From: Campylobacteraceae bacterium
GTDB lineage: Bacteria; Campylobacterota; Campylobacteria; Campylobacterales; Sulfurovaceae
Assembly: GCA_027024155.1 (NCBI GenBank)
Contig: JALVTE010000121.1
Span: 1-64,000, forward strand
DNA: 64,000 nt
Direction of reading: 5' to 3'
Of the stretch, positions 1-9,917 are shown one piece after another (positions within the stretch are counted from its first letter, which is position 1; every line of letters begins with the position of its first letter). Both the position numbers and the translations under genes were made by a program. The notes beneath the pieces are model-generated. The model did no database searches. It was given only the letters and a program-made list of their open reading frames with translations, and had not been told where the DNA came from.

Positions 1-151
1 GACCTCTTTTATCTTCCTCTTTCTACTTTAGCACCCCTTAGTTTAACATGTTTTTTACATTGTCAAACTTTTTATTTCTTTGGGGTTTTGTATTATACGA
101 TGACTGAGATGGTGAGCTTTAAATTTAATAACAATTTATAGAAGTAAATTC

Positions 152-170
152 CTTAACTTAATGGCAATGA
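152..170. repeat. MITE-end-like sequence
   Basis: CTTAACTTAATGGCAATGA resembles the right end of the MITE-like element that ends at 48252, which reads CTTAACTTAATGGCATTA, and the complement of that element's left end at 46339-46357. Here it would be the right end of a copy lying mostly left of the window. No matching left end is seen in bases 1-150, which otherwise show no gene. Confidence 0.45.
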
Positions 171-181
171 AGGGTGGGTAG

Positions 182-198
182 GTGCGACCATGTCGCAC
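182..198. repeat. Short palindrome GTGCGAC-CAT-GTCGCAC
   Basis: A perfect 7-bp stem with a 3-nt loop, 47 nt beyond the 3' end of the KefB-type gene. A near copy with the same arms and loop size lies just after valS (61395-61411), and a related GACGAC stem lies at 8023-8044. There is no T-run, so it looks like a small REP-type repeat rather than a classical terminator. Confidence 0.5.
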
Positions 199-245
199 AA
201 TTGAATTTAGCTCTATGCTCTTTGCACTAAGCTCTAAGCTTAGCT

Positions 246-1859
246 TCAAGCTTCAAGTGGGTTGTAGATGCTACAGTGTAGAAGCTCTTTTGTCATCTCT
301 TTGGATAGTGTGCCAACGGTTGATACTACGCTGTCTATACTTATCTCTTTTAAGGCATCTTTCTCCTCTTTGCCTCGAACTCTTGCCACTATGTGGGCTT
401 TTGGTGCAACATCTAATACAGCTTGTCCTATAAGACGAATTTTTTCTAAATTGTGGAATGTAATTATAACAGCTGCAGCATTTTTAATATTGATTGCTTC
501 TAGCACACCCATCTGTGCTGCATTTCCAAAAAATGCAGGTTGGTTATCTTCGATTGCTTGGTTGTATAGAGTTAAATCGTGCTCTATTAAAACATAATCT
601 AATGACTGCTTTTTAATAGTGTTACAAACCTCTTTACCTAATGGTCCATATCCGCAAACTACGATATGATTTTTAAAGCCAACTGATGATATTTTGTGCT
701 CTAAAACTGGCTCTTTAAATACTTTGTCGGCTATTTTAGTTAAATTTTTAATAATAAATGGTGTTAAAATCATCGATAAAATTACAACAGTAGCTAAAAT
801 TTGTGAAGTTGTAGAGTTAATAAAATTATTATTCTGAGCTAAAACAAAAATAGCTAGTGCAAATTCACCAATTTGTGATAGTGCAAGAGCTGTTTTAAAA
901 GCTGTTCTCTTTTGTTCAAAAATTAAAGTTAAAAATATTACAATAGCTTTTACAACCATTATACCAACTACTAAGCTTAAAATTATAAGAATATTTTGGG
1001 CAATTACACTAAGCTCGATTCGGCTACCAACTGCAAAAAAGAATACCCCTAAAAGCAAGTCTCTAAATGGTGCTAAATCGGCTTCTATTTGGTATTTGTA
1101 GTGACTCTCTGCAAGTAGCATACCTGCAAAGAATGCACCTAGTGAGTAAGAGAAGCCGAATAGATGAGCAACCTCTGCTGCACCCAATACTGTAAAGAAT
1201 ATTACCAGTAGAAAAATCTCTTGGTTTTGGCTCTTTATAGCGTACTCTAGGTAGGCATCTAGTACATATTTTCCTATTAAAAAGAGTAGGGTGAAAAATA
1301 GCACCATATGGATGAGTGTGGTTATTAATATAGTTGTTACATCTACATCTTTTGTAAAAATCTCTATCATTATTAGAATTGGAATTACAGCTATATCTTG
1401 AAAGAGTAAAATTCCCAAAGTTTTACGCCCATAGCTTGCGTGAATATCTCCATTCTCATTTAACATTTTTAAGACAATAGCGGTTGAAGAGAGAGCCAAA
1501 GCAAAACCGATAATAACTGCACTTTTATGGTTAAGGTTAAATATTAAAATTGCCAAAAGAGCAAAAGCAACACCACTTAAAAAGACTTGCAAAGTGCCAT
1601 ATATAAAGACTTGCTTACGCATTGCCTTAAGCTCACTAAAGCTAAACTCTAATCCAATAGTAAACATTAAAAATACAATACCAAGCTCTGAGATATGCTC
1701 TAAGCTCTCGGAATTTTCACTACCCCCACCAAAGAGTTGAGCAATAATAATACCTGTGAAAATATATCCAATAGCTGTAGGTAAATCCAATTTTTTTAAT
1801 AAAATATTTAGTATAGATGCTATAAAAATTGCTAAAAGTATTACTAGAACTTGCTCCAT
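246..1859 (-). CDS. KefB-type cation:proton antiporter with TrkA-N domain
   Basis: A 537-residue CPA2-family monovalent cation/H+ antiporter, expected in the inner membrane, moving K+ or Na+ against protons. Residues 1 to about 375 are a run of hydrophobic helices, with the family-style stretch SSTAIVLKML near residue 125 in the exchanger core. Residues from about 395 form a cytosolic TrkA-N (RCK) domain with the nucleotide-binding motif GYGPLG after HIVVC. Length and two-domain order match KefB/KefC-like proteins. No ancillary KefG/F flavoprotein gene is adjacent. The start ATG at 1859 is preceded by GAGAG. Family is secure; the transported ion and any glutathione control are unknown. Confidence 0.9.
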   Translation of the reverse strand: MEQVLVILLAIFIASILNILLKKLDLPTAIGYIFTGIIIAQLFGGGSENSESLEHISELGIVFLMFTIGLEFSFSELKAMRKQVFIYGTLQVFLSGVAFALLAILIFNLNHKSAVIIGFALALSSTAIVLKMLNENGDIHASYGRKTLGILLFQDIAVIPILIMIEIFTKDVDVTTILITTLIHMVLFFTLLFLIGKYVLDAYLEYAIKSQNQEIFLLVIFFTVLGAAEVAHLFGFSYSLGAFFAGMLLAESHYKYQIEADLAPFRDLLLGVFFFAVGSRIELSVIAQNILIILSLVVGIMVVKAIVIFLTLIFEQKRTAFKTALALSQIGEFALAIFVLAQNNNFINSTTSQILATVVILSMILTPFIIKNLTKIADKVFKEPVLEHKISSVGFKNHIVVCGYGPLGKEVCNTIKKQSLDYVLIEHDLTLYNQAIEDNQPAFFGNAAQMGVLEAINIKNAAAVIITFHNLEKIRLIGQAVLDVAPKAHIVARVRGKEEKDALKEISIDSVVSTVGTLSKEMTKELLHCSIYNPLEA

Positions 1860-2003
1860 AGGACTCTCTTCTGTTGGGATGTATTAAATATACCAAAAAA
1901 TGGCAATGTTGAAATATGTGTGAAAGCACTTTTAATATGTAGAAGGTATGTATAAAAAGTGTGAATGTATTGTACCGAAAGTTTTTTAAAATTAAGTAAT
2001 ATT

Positions 2004-4076
2004 TTATTCTTTTTTAGCTTCTCTACTAGATATTTGTGCCATAGAGCGTAGGATTTGATATTGTAATATTTTAGGATGTGGATTGTCACCTCTTGCTAAC
2101 TCTTTAACTTTAGCAGAAAAATCCATCTGCTTTACTTCCTTTAGATATGTCTGTAAGAGTTTAAACTCTTTAGCAGCACCAATTTTCCCAAATATTTTTA
2201 TAATTGCAAGTTTAATAGCAGGTTTCTCTTTGCTAAAATGTTCTCTTAATATAAGCAAAGAGTTTTTGCTAGCTATTTTCTCTATAACTTTGTATGCACT
2301 AAGTCTAACAAGTGTAGATTTATCATTTAACATAGGGTATATATACTCAAGTAAACTTGCATCTTTAGAATCGACTATTTTAGCAATCGCTAAAAGTGCG
2401 AAATCTCTATATTTCTGTTTTTTACTCTTTAAAAAATTAATAAGTGAAGGCAAAGCATTTTTATCACCAATATCTCCTAATGCATATATAGCTTTAGAGA
2501 CTATATCGCTATCGCTATCTTTTAAATATAGTTCAGCCTCTTTTGTAAGATTAGAATCATAAGTGTTAGCAATTTCTTGTAGTAGTTGTAATTTTAACTC
2601 TTTGCTTGAATGTGTATAGGCATTTGATTTTTTTCTTAAATAGTTAATTAACTTTCTGTATCTCTCTTTATCTTTACTAGATAGGTATTTTCTATATATT
2701 TTAAAAAACTTTTTTAAGTCAATTTTTATATTATCAAAATCGTCGTAAAATGCCTTTTGTTTATACGCTTGCGAAGTTATTTTTAAAAAGTGTTTAATAT
2801 TATAAAACTCTTTTTGTGCTACTTCTTTACTTCCAAGTGCATACTCATAAATTCCACTATTATTGCAGTCGTATGCTAATCCTCGATATGCATATTTACT
2901 AGCGACTGCTATTACTAAATTATTATGCTTATCTTTGGTTAATGTATTTTTAAAATTTTTGTAACTTTGTTGTAAATCTTTATATCTAAAGAGGTCTCTA
3001 TTTGGTAGAATAAGTTCGATGCCGTTATGCCATCTGTATATAGCTTCTAAATCGTTTGGTATTTTACATGGCAGAGATAATTGCTCTATGTTTCCATTTA
3101 AAGGTTTGCCAATAAATCTTTTTATTTTAGATTTTTGTAAATAGGCATCTAAATCTTTCATAGAGTCTACAAGAGTATATTTTGTTTGATTTGGTAGAGT
3201 CTTGCTTAAGCCTTTATAGCTTTTAACTCTCTTTTTAAATTTTTCTAATTCACTTTTTGTATTGCTAAGTTCGGTAGTATTAAGAACTTTATACTTTTCA
3301 ATATTTGTGAAAAATATAAATAGAGTTATGGCAATAGCTATAAAAATAGTTGTAATTACTACTAAAGAGTTTCTACTGTTTTTATTTAATCCAATTATGT
3401 TGCTACACTCTTCTGCATTACTAAAAAGTTTAAAGGTTGGATTTAATTTAAAGCCATAATTTGTATATTTTATATAAGATTTTTTCGCTAATTGATTTAA
3501 CTCTTTATGCTCTCTATCTACTGCTTGTTCTCTCAACTCTGTTTCGCTTAATCTCTTCTTGAAAATTGTTTCATCTTTAATAATTCTATCTTGTAAATGG
3601 CTATTATATAACTCTTCTAAAGTTAAATTATCTTTTTTAAAAAGTATGCTATCTTCTGGTGTTGAGTTTAATATAAAGAGCTCTTTATTTGTACTAATAG
3701 TTACTTTTTTACTATCATAATGGGTTTCAAAATATATATTAAAATCTATCTTTGCAGAACCACTGTATAGGGTCTCTACATATACATGTACAGCATCTAT
3801 TAATTGATAATAATAGAACCTATAAGCAGTTAAATTAGGCTTTTTTATAGATGTATAATCTTTTACTATTACCCTTCTAGTAAAACGCTTTTTATATAAC
3901 TCTTTTTCTATTTCTGCTAATTTTATTAAAATATTTCTATCTATTTGAGTTGCTTTTGCAATAGTTGGATGGCTAATTTTAAATTTTAAATTTATTAGTG
4001 TAAAAAATTTTAATAACTGTTGAGAGTATATTAGTAACAATACTATAATAACTAATACCATAATTTCATATACCAT
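2004..4076 (-). CDS. Membrane-anchored SUKH (SMI1/KNR4-like) and HEAT-repeat protein
   Basis: A 690-residue protein of unknown function. There is a hydrophobic segment at the N-terminus (about residues 5-30) and a second near residue 240 (VVITTIFIAIAITLFIFF). Residues about 310-460 resemble the SMI1/KNR4 (SUKH) fold, with the hallmark LPxDLxxIYRWHNGIE pattern. The last 170 residues are HEAT-type helical repeats (ALGDIGDKNALPSL, LLAIAKIVDSKD, IFGKIGAAKEF). SUKH domains often act as immunity or protein-binding modules and HEAT repeats bind proteins, so a scaffold or protective role is possible; this is inference. It is divergent from the HerA-like ATPase gene across a 226-bp gap. Confidence 0.7.
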   Translation of the reverse strand: MVYEIMVLVIIVLLLIYSQQLLKFFTLINLKFKISHPTIAKATQIDRNILIKLAEIEKELYKKRFTRRVIVKDYTSIKKPNLTAYRFYYYQLIDAVHVYVETLYSGSAKIDFNIYFETHYDSKKVTISTNKELFILNSTPEDSILFKKDNLTLEELYNSHLQDRIIKDETIFKKRLSETELREQAVDREHKELNQLAKKSYIKYTNYGFKLNPTFKLFSNAEECSNIIGLNKNSRNSLVVITTIFIAIAITLFIFFTNIEKYKVLNTTELSNTKSELEKFKKRVKSYKGLSKTLPNQTKYTLVDSMKDLDAYLQKSKIKRFIGKPLNGNIEQLSLPCKIPNDLEAIYRWHNGIELILPNRDLFRYKDLQQSYKNFKNTLTKDKHNNLVIAVASKYAYRGLAYDCNNSGIYEYALGSKEVAQKEFYNIKHFLKITSQAYKQKAFYDDFDNIKIDLKKFFKIYRKYLSSKDKERYRKLINYLRKKSNAYTHSSKELKLQLLQEIANTYDSNLTKEAELYLKDSDSDIVSKAIYALGDIGDKNALPSLINFLKSKKQKYRDFALLAIAKIVDSKDASLLEYIYPMLNDKSTLVRLSAYKVIEKIASKNSLLILREHFSKEKPAIKLAIIKIFGKIGAAKEFKLLQTYLKEVKQMDFSAKVKELARGDNPHPKILQYQILRSMAQISSREAKKE

Positions 4077-4302
4077 AGTTCTTTTACTCTCTTCTTTATA
4101 AAATAATTTCGTAAATTGGGTTTAAATTTACAAAATAGTATCATATAATAGATAAAATATATTATTATCTCACCGACAAATAGAGATCTTGCTTACGCTA
4201 TTGCAAGAAGTCTAATATATCACAAATATTAGTTAGATTAATAAATTATTACATATTATAATTTTTTTGATATACTAATAAAAAGTAAATTAGGGGTATA
4301 CA

Positions 4303-6642
4303 TTGGGAGCAAGTAAAGAGATATACGAAAAAGCAGGACTATTTTATATAGGTAAAGATGTTGATAAACAAACTTTTGAGCCAACAGATGTTTTGACTCT
4401 TCTAAAAAATAAAAACTTTACAACACACGCTGCAATTATTGGTATGACTGGTAGCGGTAAAACGGGGCTTGGCATTGGCTTGTTAGAAGAGGCAGCCATT
4501 GATAACATTCCATCGATTGTAATTGACCCAAAGGGTGATATGGGCGATATGTTATTAACCGACCCAACATTCAGTGCCAAAAATTTTGAACCTTGGGTAG
4601 AAGATGATGCAAAGAGTAAAGGTGAAGACCCGCTAGAGTTAGCCGAAAAGACTGCAAAAATATGGAAAGAGGGTATAGAGAGTTGGGGGCAAGATAGTGC
4701 AAGAGTTGAGCGTTTTGCAAGTGTAGATAAAACTATATATACCCCCGGTTCGAGTGCTGGAGTTGGTATTAATATTTTAAGCTCATTAGAGAAGCCACCA
4801 GCAGAAGTTATGGATGATGCCGATAATTTTAGTGCCTATCTATCAAGTACAGTTAGCTCGCTTTTGGCACTTGTAGATATAGAGGCTAATCCGTTAGAGA
4901 GTAAAGAGTTTATACTGCTTTCGCAAATTATTGCCAAAGCTTGGCAGAACGATGTTAGCTTAGGGTTAGATAGCCTTGTTGGTGCGGTGCTTCAGCCAAG
5001 CTTTAAAAAGATTGGTGTACTGCCATTAGAGAGCTTCTACCCACAAAGTGAGCGATTTAAGTTAGCAAATAAGTTTAACTCTGTAATTGCTTCTCCTGCA
5101 TTTATGGGTTGGCTAAGTGGCGAGAGTTTAGATATTCAAAAGCTACTTTACGGCAAAGATGGCAAGGCAAAAGTGGCGATTTTTTCGATTGCCCACTTAA
5201 ACGATTCTCAAAGAATGTTTTTTGTAACTCTGCTTTTAAACAAAGTTGTAGCCTGGATGCGTCGCCAAAGCGGTAGCAACCGTTTAAAAGCGATGCTCTA
5301 TATGGATGAAATTTATGGCTTCTTCCCGCCTGTTAAAAACCCACCATCAAAAGAGCCGATGATTACGCTACTAAAGCAGGCTAGAGCGTATGGGCTAGGA
5401 GTTGTACTTAGTACGCAAAACCCAGTAGATTTAGATTATAAAGGCTTAAGTAATATCGGTACTTGGTTTATTGGTAGATTGCAGACAACACAAGATGTAG
5501 AGCGAGTAATTGATGGCTTAGGTGGTAAAATAGACTCTAGCTTTAGCAAAGATGAAATAGCAAACCTGCTCTCTAACTTACAAAAAAGAACATTCTTTTT
5601 AAAATCGGCACACTTAGAAGATATACGCCTATTTGGTACAAGATGGGTGCTTAGTTACCTAAAAGGACCACTAAAAAAAGATGAAATTTCTGAATTGATG
5701 GCTTCTAAAAAAGCAGCAATAGAGCCACAAAGTGCACTCTCGACACCTAGTAGCGATAGTGGTGATTATGTTAGCAATGTTGTATTAAATGGCAATGTAG
5801 TACAGAGATTTGAGCCTGATACTACTGGTAAAAAACAATACACGCCAACAATAGCAAGTAGAGTTGAGGTACAGTATATCGATACAAGAAGAGCAATCGA
5901 AGAGAGCCGAGAGTTAAAGCTTTATATCGATGTAAACGGAGTAAATAGTTGCAGTTGGGATGAAGCCGAGGAGTTAGAAGAACCACTAAATAGCTTCCCA
6001 ACAAAAGCCCCAAATGGAGCAAAATTTAAACATTTGCCAAACTTTGTTACTGAAGATAAAGATTTAAAAGTTTGTACAAGAGAGTTAAAAAACTATATTT
6101 ACACAAGCCAAAAGTTAGAGTTATATCGTTGTAAACGCCTTAGATTAGAGTCTAAAGTGGGTGAGAGTTATGATGACTTTGTAGTAAAAGTAGAAGATGA
6201 ATTAAAAGATAAATTCGAAGTAGAGTTAGATAAATTAAAAGATAGATACAAATCAAAATTTGATAGAGTACAAGCCCAAATAGAGAGAGCAGCCGACCAA
6301 GTAGATAAAGAGAAATCTGACCAAACAAATTCGCTGATAACAGCCGGAATGTCAATAATTGGTGCACTATTTGGGCGAAGCAGTGTTAGCAAAATAGGGA
6401 CCGCTGTAAGTCGAAGTAGCCGTGTACTAAAAGAGCGAGGTGATATGAGCCGAGCCCAAGCCAAATTAGAAGACTTACAAGAGAAGCTAGAAGATTTAAA
6501 AAACGAATTAGATGAAAAAATTGACGAATTAGATGAAAAATATAGTATAGACAATTACGAAATAGAGACAATATTTATAAAACCAAGAAAGAGTGCTATA
6601 GATGTAGAAGAGATAGCGCTGCTTTGGAGGGTTGAATATTAG
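4303..6642 (+). CDS. HerA-like/DUF853-type ATP-binding protein with C-terminal coiled coil
   Basis: A 779-residue P-loop ATPase. Walker A is GMTGSGKTGLG near residue 47, and Walker B is AMLYMDEI near residue 330, followed by a sensor-like STQNPVDLDY. The pattern fits the HerA/FtsK superfamily (DUF853/DUF87-like). The C-terminal third is charged and coiled-coil rich (about residues 620-760), interrupted by the hydrophobic stretch SLITAGMSIIGALFG, which could touch the membrane. HerA relatives translocate DNA or act with nucleases, but no nuclease gene is adjacent here, so the substrate is unknown. The start is TTG at 4303, preceded by AGGGG; no better start lies nearby. Confidence 0.8.
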   Translation: MGASKEIYEKAGLFYIGKDVDKQTFEPTDVLTLLKNKNFTTHAAIIGMTGSGKTGLGIGLLEEAAIDNIPSIVIDPKGDMGDMLLTDPTFSAKNFEPWVEDDAKSKGEDPLELAEKTAKIWKEGIESWGQDSARVERFASVDKTIYTPGSSAGVGINILSSLEKPPAEVMDDADNFSAYLSSTVSSLLALVDIEANPLESKEFILLSQIIAKAWQNDVSLGLDSLVGAVLQPSFKKIGVLPLESFYPQSERFKLANKFNSVIASPAFMGWLSGESLDIQKLLYGKDGKAKVAIFSIAHLNDSQRMFFVTLLLNKVVAWMRRQSGSNRLKAMLYMDEIYGFFPPVKNPPSKEPMITLLKQARAYGLGVVLSTQNPVDLDYKGLSNIGTWFIGRLQTTQDVERVIDGLGGKIDSSFSKDEIANLLSNLQKRTFFLKSAHLEDIRLFGTRWVLSYLKGPLKKDEISELMASKKAAIEPQSALSTPSSDSGDYVSNVVLNGNVVQRFEPDTTGKKQYTPTIASRVEVQYIDTRRAIEESRELKLYIDVNGVNSCSWDEAEELEEPLNSFPTKAPNGAKFKHLPNFVTEDKDLKVCTRELKNYIYTSQKLELYRCKRLRLESKVGESYDDFVVKVEDELKDKFEVELDKLKDRYKSKFDRVQAQIERAADQVDKEKSDQTNSLITAGMSIIGALFGRSSVSKIGTAVSRSSRVLKERGDMSRAQAKLEDLQEKLEDLKNELDEKIDELDEKYSIDNYEIETIFIKPRKSAIDVEEIALLWRVEY

Positions 6643-6784
6643 TTGGTTGATTGTTTATTGTATATGGGGAACTTATATATAGTTTTATTAAATAGTATTT
6701 ATAGAAAGCTTAATATATCAATAAGTTGGTTTTATTTTATATTTCTAAGGTATAATTATTATACATAAAAAATTAGGAGTGGAT

Positions 6785-7966
6785 ATGAAAAAAATCATAA
6801 TTACAGGTTTATCTATTGCGACTATTGCGATATTAACTGGATGTGGTGGTGGAGGTTCTTCTTCTTCAAATATAAAAACTGGAACAGGAAGTTACCAAGA
6901 TTCTGCTGTAGAAGGTGTAAATTATAAATGTGGTTCTCAAACAGGTATAACTGATAAAGATGGAAAGTTTACTTTCGAAGATGGAAAAGATTGTGAGTTT
7001 ACATTAGCGGGTGCTAAATTAAGAGATGTTTCAAAAGATGATTTAAAAGATAATGTAATTATTTTAGAAGACAATACAACTGTTCAATCGCTATTACAAA
7101 CTTTAGATGTTGATGGTAATGCTAGCAATGGTATTACAATTACAGCTAATGAAGTAGGGGCTATTAAAAATATTATGAAAGGAAAAGTTCCAGAAACATA
7201 TAATGGATTAGTTGAAATTCAGTCAGAAGTTCAACAACGATGTAGAGATGAATATCATGGACATATTGTAACACCAGAAGAGGCAGAAAAACATTTTCAC
7301 AAAACTGCTCAAAACGTGATAACTAATCTTTTAAAAGGCAAAACTTTTTACTCTGTAGATTATAGTGATAATACAGGTAAAAGAGCTTTAGTTAAAATAA
7401 CAATAGATGAAAATGCAACATCTGCATCTGTAGAAGTGCTAGCAGGAGCTGATAAAGGGCAAGAAAAAAATAGCACGATTAAAATTATAGGTAATAGACT
7501 TATATCAACAAGTAACGATGAATCTGAAGTTTATATAGTAAAAGAAAAAGCTAAATATATATTATTAAAGGAAGTTGGAGAAGATGATAAAGCTGTAAAT
7601 TTATACTATTCACAAGCCGATGCAAAAGCAGAATATGAAAAATATTTAGCAACAAATATAACAAAATTAATAGCTGGTAAAACTTTATATGTATATAATG
7701 GTGGAGCAACTATATCTACTGCCATAATAAATTCTAATGCAACAACAATTAAATTTGGAACAGATAGTGCTGAACAAATTAAAATTACAGATGGGGTAAT
7801 AATTGGAGCTGATGGCACGAAGCATATTATAGATGAAATTACAAATACATATATAAAAGGACATAGCGAATTTGGAGGTGATTTTATTTTCTTTTTTAAT
7901 AAAGCAGATGCACAGGCTTATTTAAAAGGAAACCATAGTGGTGATGAAGATAACGATACTGAATAA
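6785..7966 (+). CDS. Lipoprotein with two similar C-terminal domains
   Basis: A 393-residue predicted lipoprotein. The N-terminal signal ends in the lipobox LTGC followed by a Gly/Ser-rich tether. ATG at 6785 is chosen because AGGAG sits 5 nt upstream; a GTG at 6779 overlaps that site. Residues about 180-280 and 285-385 look like two copies of one domain: each opens with TNLLKGKTFYSV or TKLIAGKTLYVY and closes with YYSQADAKAEYEKYL or FFNKADAQAYL. That suggests an internal duplication. The domain is not recognised. The tail is acidic (SGDEDNDTE). A cell-surface or periplasmic role is likely; function is unknown. Confidence 0.7.
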   Translation: MKKIIITGLSIATIAILTGCGGGGSSSSNIKTGTGSYQDSAVEGVNYKCGSQTGITDKDGKFTFEDGKDCEFTLAGAKLRDVSKDDLKDNVIILEDNTTVQSLLQTLDVDGNASNGITITANEVGAIKNIMKGKVPETYNGLVEIQSEVQQRCRDEYHGHIVTPEEAEKHFHKTAQNVITNLLKGKTFYSVDYSDNTGKRALVKITIDENATSASVEVLAGADKGQEKNSTIKIIGNRLISTSNDESEVYIVKEKAKYILLKEVGEDDKAVNLYYSQADAKAEYEKYLATNITKLIAGKTLYVYNGGATISTAIINSNATTIKFGTDSAEQIKITDGVIIGADGTKHIIDEITNTYIKGHSEFGGDFIFFFNKADAQAYLKGNHSGDEDNDTE

Positions 7967-8022
7967 GATACAGATAATGATGCTAACTAGTTAAAATTAT
8001 TTATAAATTTAACATATAGAAT

Positions 8023-8044
8023 GGGACGACCTATGTGTCGTCTC
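8023..8044. repeat. Hairpin downstream of lipoprotein gene
   Basis: GGGACGAC-CTATGT-GTCGTCTC forms an 8-bp stem with one mismatch, 56 nt after the lipoprotein stop codon. There is no strong T-run, so terminator activity is uncertain. It resembles the GTGCGAC palindromes at 182-198 and 61395-61411. Confidence 0.45.
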
Positions 8045-8204
8045 GTTAGTTACAATTACTAAAACATTTTCACTCTCTTTTAAGTACCTCCAGTTTATTA
8101 TATAATATTCACAAATTTCTTCCCTAATTAATAGAGCAAAAATATTCTATACAAATTTTTTAGATATATCTATAATATGCTTATCTTAATAAAAGGATAA
8201 GTGT

Positions 8205-9104
8205 ATGCAAAATAGAACTTTAACCATTTTGATGGTTTTGGCAATGATAGCTTGGGGGAGTACTTGGGTAAGTGCTAAGATTTTAATGGGATATTTTGAT
8301 GCCTACTCATTAATATTTTGGCGTTTTTTCTTTTCAGCTTTAGGGCTTGTTTTTGTGTTATTTATTAGTAAAAGCAGTTTTAAGATAGATTCTAAGGGGT
8401 TATTCTTAGCATTTGTTAGTGCTATGGGTTTAATAGCGTATAACTACTTTTTCTTTTTGGGTACACACTTCGGAGAGGCTGGTTTTGGTGGGGTTTTGGT
8501 TACTACACTTAATCCTATTTTAACATTTGTTTTTATTGCCATAATTGGTCGTAAATTTTTAAATATAAGTGATATGATTGCTTTAATGTTTGGGGCTATT
8601 GGGGTGTTATTTATTTTAAAAATTTGGCAATTAGATATTAGCTTTAATCGTGGTGTTCTTTATTTTATATTAGCTGCAGTTACTTGGCCTTGGATTACGA
8701 TTGTTAGCTCTTACTTTAAAAATGGTTCAGCTTTGGCTTTTAGTTTTTATATGTTTAGTTTTACTGCATTAGGTGTTTTGGTACTATTTTTAAATTTAAA
8801 GGTACCTAGTTTAAATATTTTAGATAGTGTTGGATGGATTAATTTATTAGCACTCTCTTTATATGGAACAACTTTTGGCACATCTATATACTTTATGGCT
8901 ACATCTATTTGGGGTGGTAGAAAAGCTAGTGGGTATTTCTTTTTAGTGCCAATTACTGCTTTATTTTTTGCTTCTGTCTTTTTAGCTGAGAGAATTGATA
9001 TATTTACAATTATTGGTGGAATCTTTACAATTTTAGCAATTTATCAATTAAATGGGTATAATTTAATAGATATAAAACAAAAGGCACTATTTTGGAGAAC
9101 TTAA
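8205..9104 (+). CDS. DMT-superfamily (EamA) exporter
   Basis: A 299-residue inner-membrane protein with about ten hydrophobic helices and the two EamA repeats of the drug/metabolite transporter superfamily. The start of the first repeat is recognisable (AMIAWGSTWVSAKILMGYF), and the second ends with ALFFASVFLAERIDIFTIIGG. The substrate is unknown; members export amino acids, metabolites or drugs. The ATG at 8205 follows AAGGATA, and TATAAT lies about 30 nt upstream. Its 3' end overlaps the next gene, an AraC regulator, by 13 nt, so the two are probably co-transcribed and the regulator may control export. Confidence 0.88.
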   Translation: MQNRTLTILMVLAMIAWGSTWVSAKILMGYFDAYSLIFWRFFFSALGLVFVLFISKSSFKIDSKGLFLAFVSAMGLIAYNYFFFLGTHFGEAGFGGVLVTTLNPILTFVFIAIIGRKFLNISDMIALMFGAIGVLFILKIWQLDISFNRGVLYFILAAVTWPWITIVSSYFKNGSALAFSFYMFSFTALGVLVLFLNLKVPSLNILDSVGWINLLALSLYGTTFGTSIYFMATSIWGGRKASGYFFLVPITALFFASVFLAERIDIFTIIGGIFTILAIYQLNGYNLIDIKQKALFWRT

Positions 9105-9874
9105 ATATTAAAGATGGCATTAGTGCAGTTTATGGCAAGTTTAAAAATGCTGGTATGGTGCCACATTTTCACGAAAGTTATAGTGTTGGAATATTCACTA
9201 AAGGGTTATATCGCTATAGAAGTGGTACTAAAGAGACAACTATAAAAGCTGGAGAGACAAGAGTAGTAGCACCATATGAACTGCACGAAACATATGCTGG
9301 CGAGTGGGAGTATCTACATTTTGATATAGAGCCTAATTTGCTACTGAATGTAGTGCAAGATATTGAGCAAAACGAAAAATTTTTAGAGCCAAATATTTTA
9401 CCTATCTATAAACAAAAACCTATACTAAATATAGGAATAGAGCTTTACAAATCACTAAAATGTAACGAAATCTTAGAGATAGAACAAAGCTTTAATGAAT
9501 TTACGACAACACTTCTTCAAAATTCATATTCTCTAAATTTAATATGTAATTTATCGCTTGATAGCATAAAATTAGGTAGAGCATTAGAGTATATATTTAC
9601 TTTTTGGGATAATCCAAATTTAAGTGTAGAAGCTATAGCAAAAGAGGTTGGTTTTTCTACTTATTATTTTACTAGAAGCTTTAGTAAAGAGTTTGCAATT
9701 ACTCCACATAAATATATTCAAAGCCTAAGAGTAGAGAGAGCAAAACACAAAATAATTAAAAGTAATGATTCTTTAGCTGAAATAGCTATAGAGTGTGGAT
9801 TTAGTGACCAGTCACATATGAATAGAGTATTTAAGAGAATAACAGGTTTTACACCTAATATGCTCAGAGCATAG
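9092..9874 (+). CDS. AraC-family transcriptional regulator, cupin-type N-terminus
   Basis: A 260-residue regulator. The N-terminal half is an AraC-binding cupin-like domain (VPHFHESYSVGIFTKG, with a His-rich strand). The last 95 residues hold the double helix-turn-helix: NLSVEAIAKEVGFSTYYFTRSF, then LAEIAIECGFSDQSHMNRVFKR. The most plausible start is TTG at 9092, because no in-frame ATG occurs before the conserved HFHESY region. This places the start inside the end of the DMT exporter gene, implying translational coupling. The ligand is unknown. Confidence 0.87.
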   Translation: MENLNIKDGISAVYGKFKNAGMVPHFHESYSVGIFTKGLYRYRSGTKETTIKAGETRVVAPYELHETYAGEWEYLHFDIEPNLLLNVVQDIEQNEKFLEPNILPIYKQKPILNIGIELYKSLKCNEILEIEQSFNEFTTTLLQNSYSLNLICNLSLDSIKLGRALEYIFTFWDNPNLSVEAIAKEVGFSTYYFTRSFSKEFAITPHKYIQSLRVERAKHKIIKSNDSLAEIAIECGFSDQSHMNRVFKRITGFTPNMLRA

Positions 9875-9917
9875 TTTCCTATTATGGTATAATAGTTAGA
9901 GGTATATGGAGGAAGTT

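Noticed and set aside
182-597. Plus-strand open frames opposite the KefB-type gene
   Set aside because: They are antisense to a clear antiporter, with low-complexity Leu/Ser-rich protein and no ribosome site.
6168-6554. Ser-rich minus-strand frame inside the HerA-like ATPase gene
   Set aside because: It is antisense to the coiled-coil region, whose Glu/Lys codons give Ser/Phe/Leu on the other strand.
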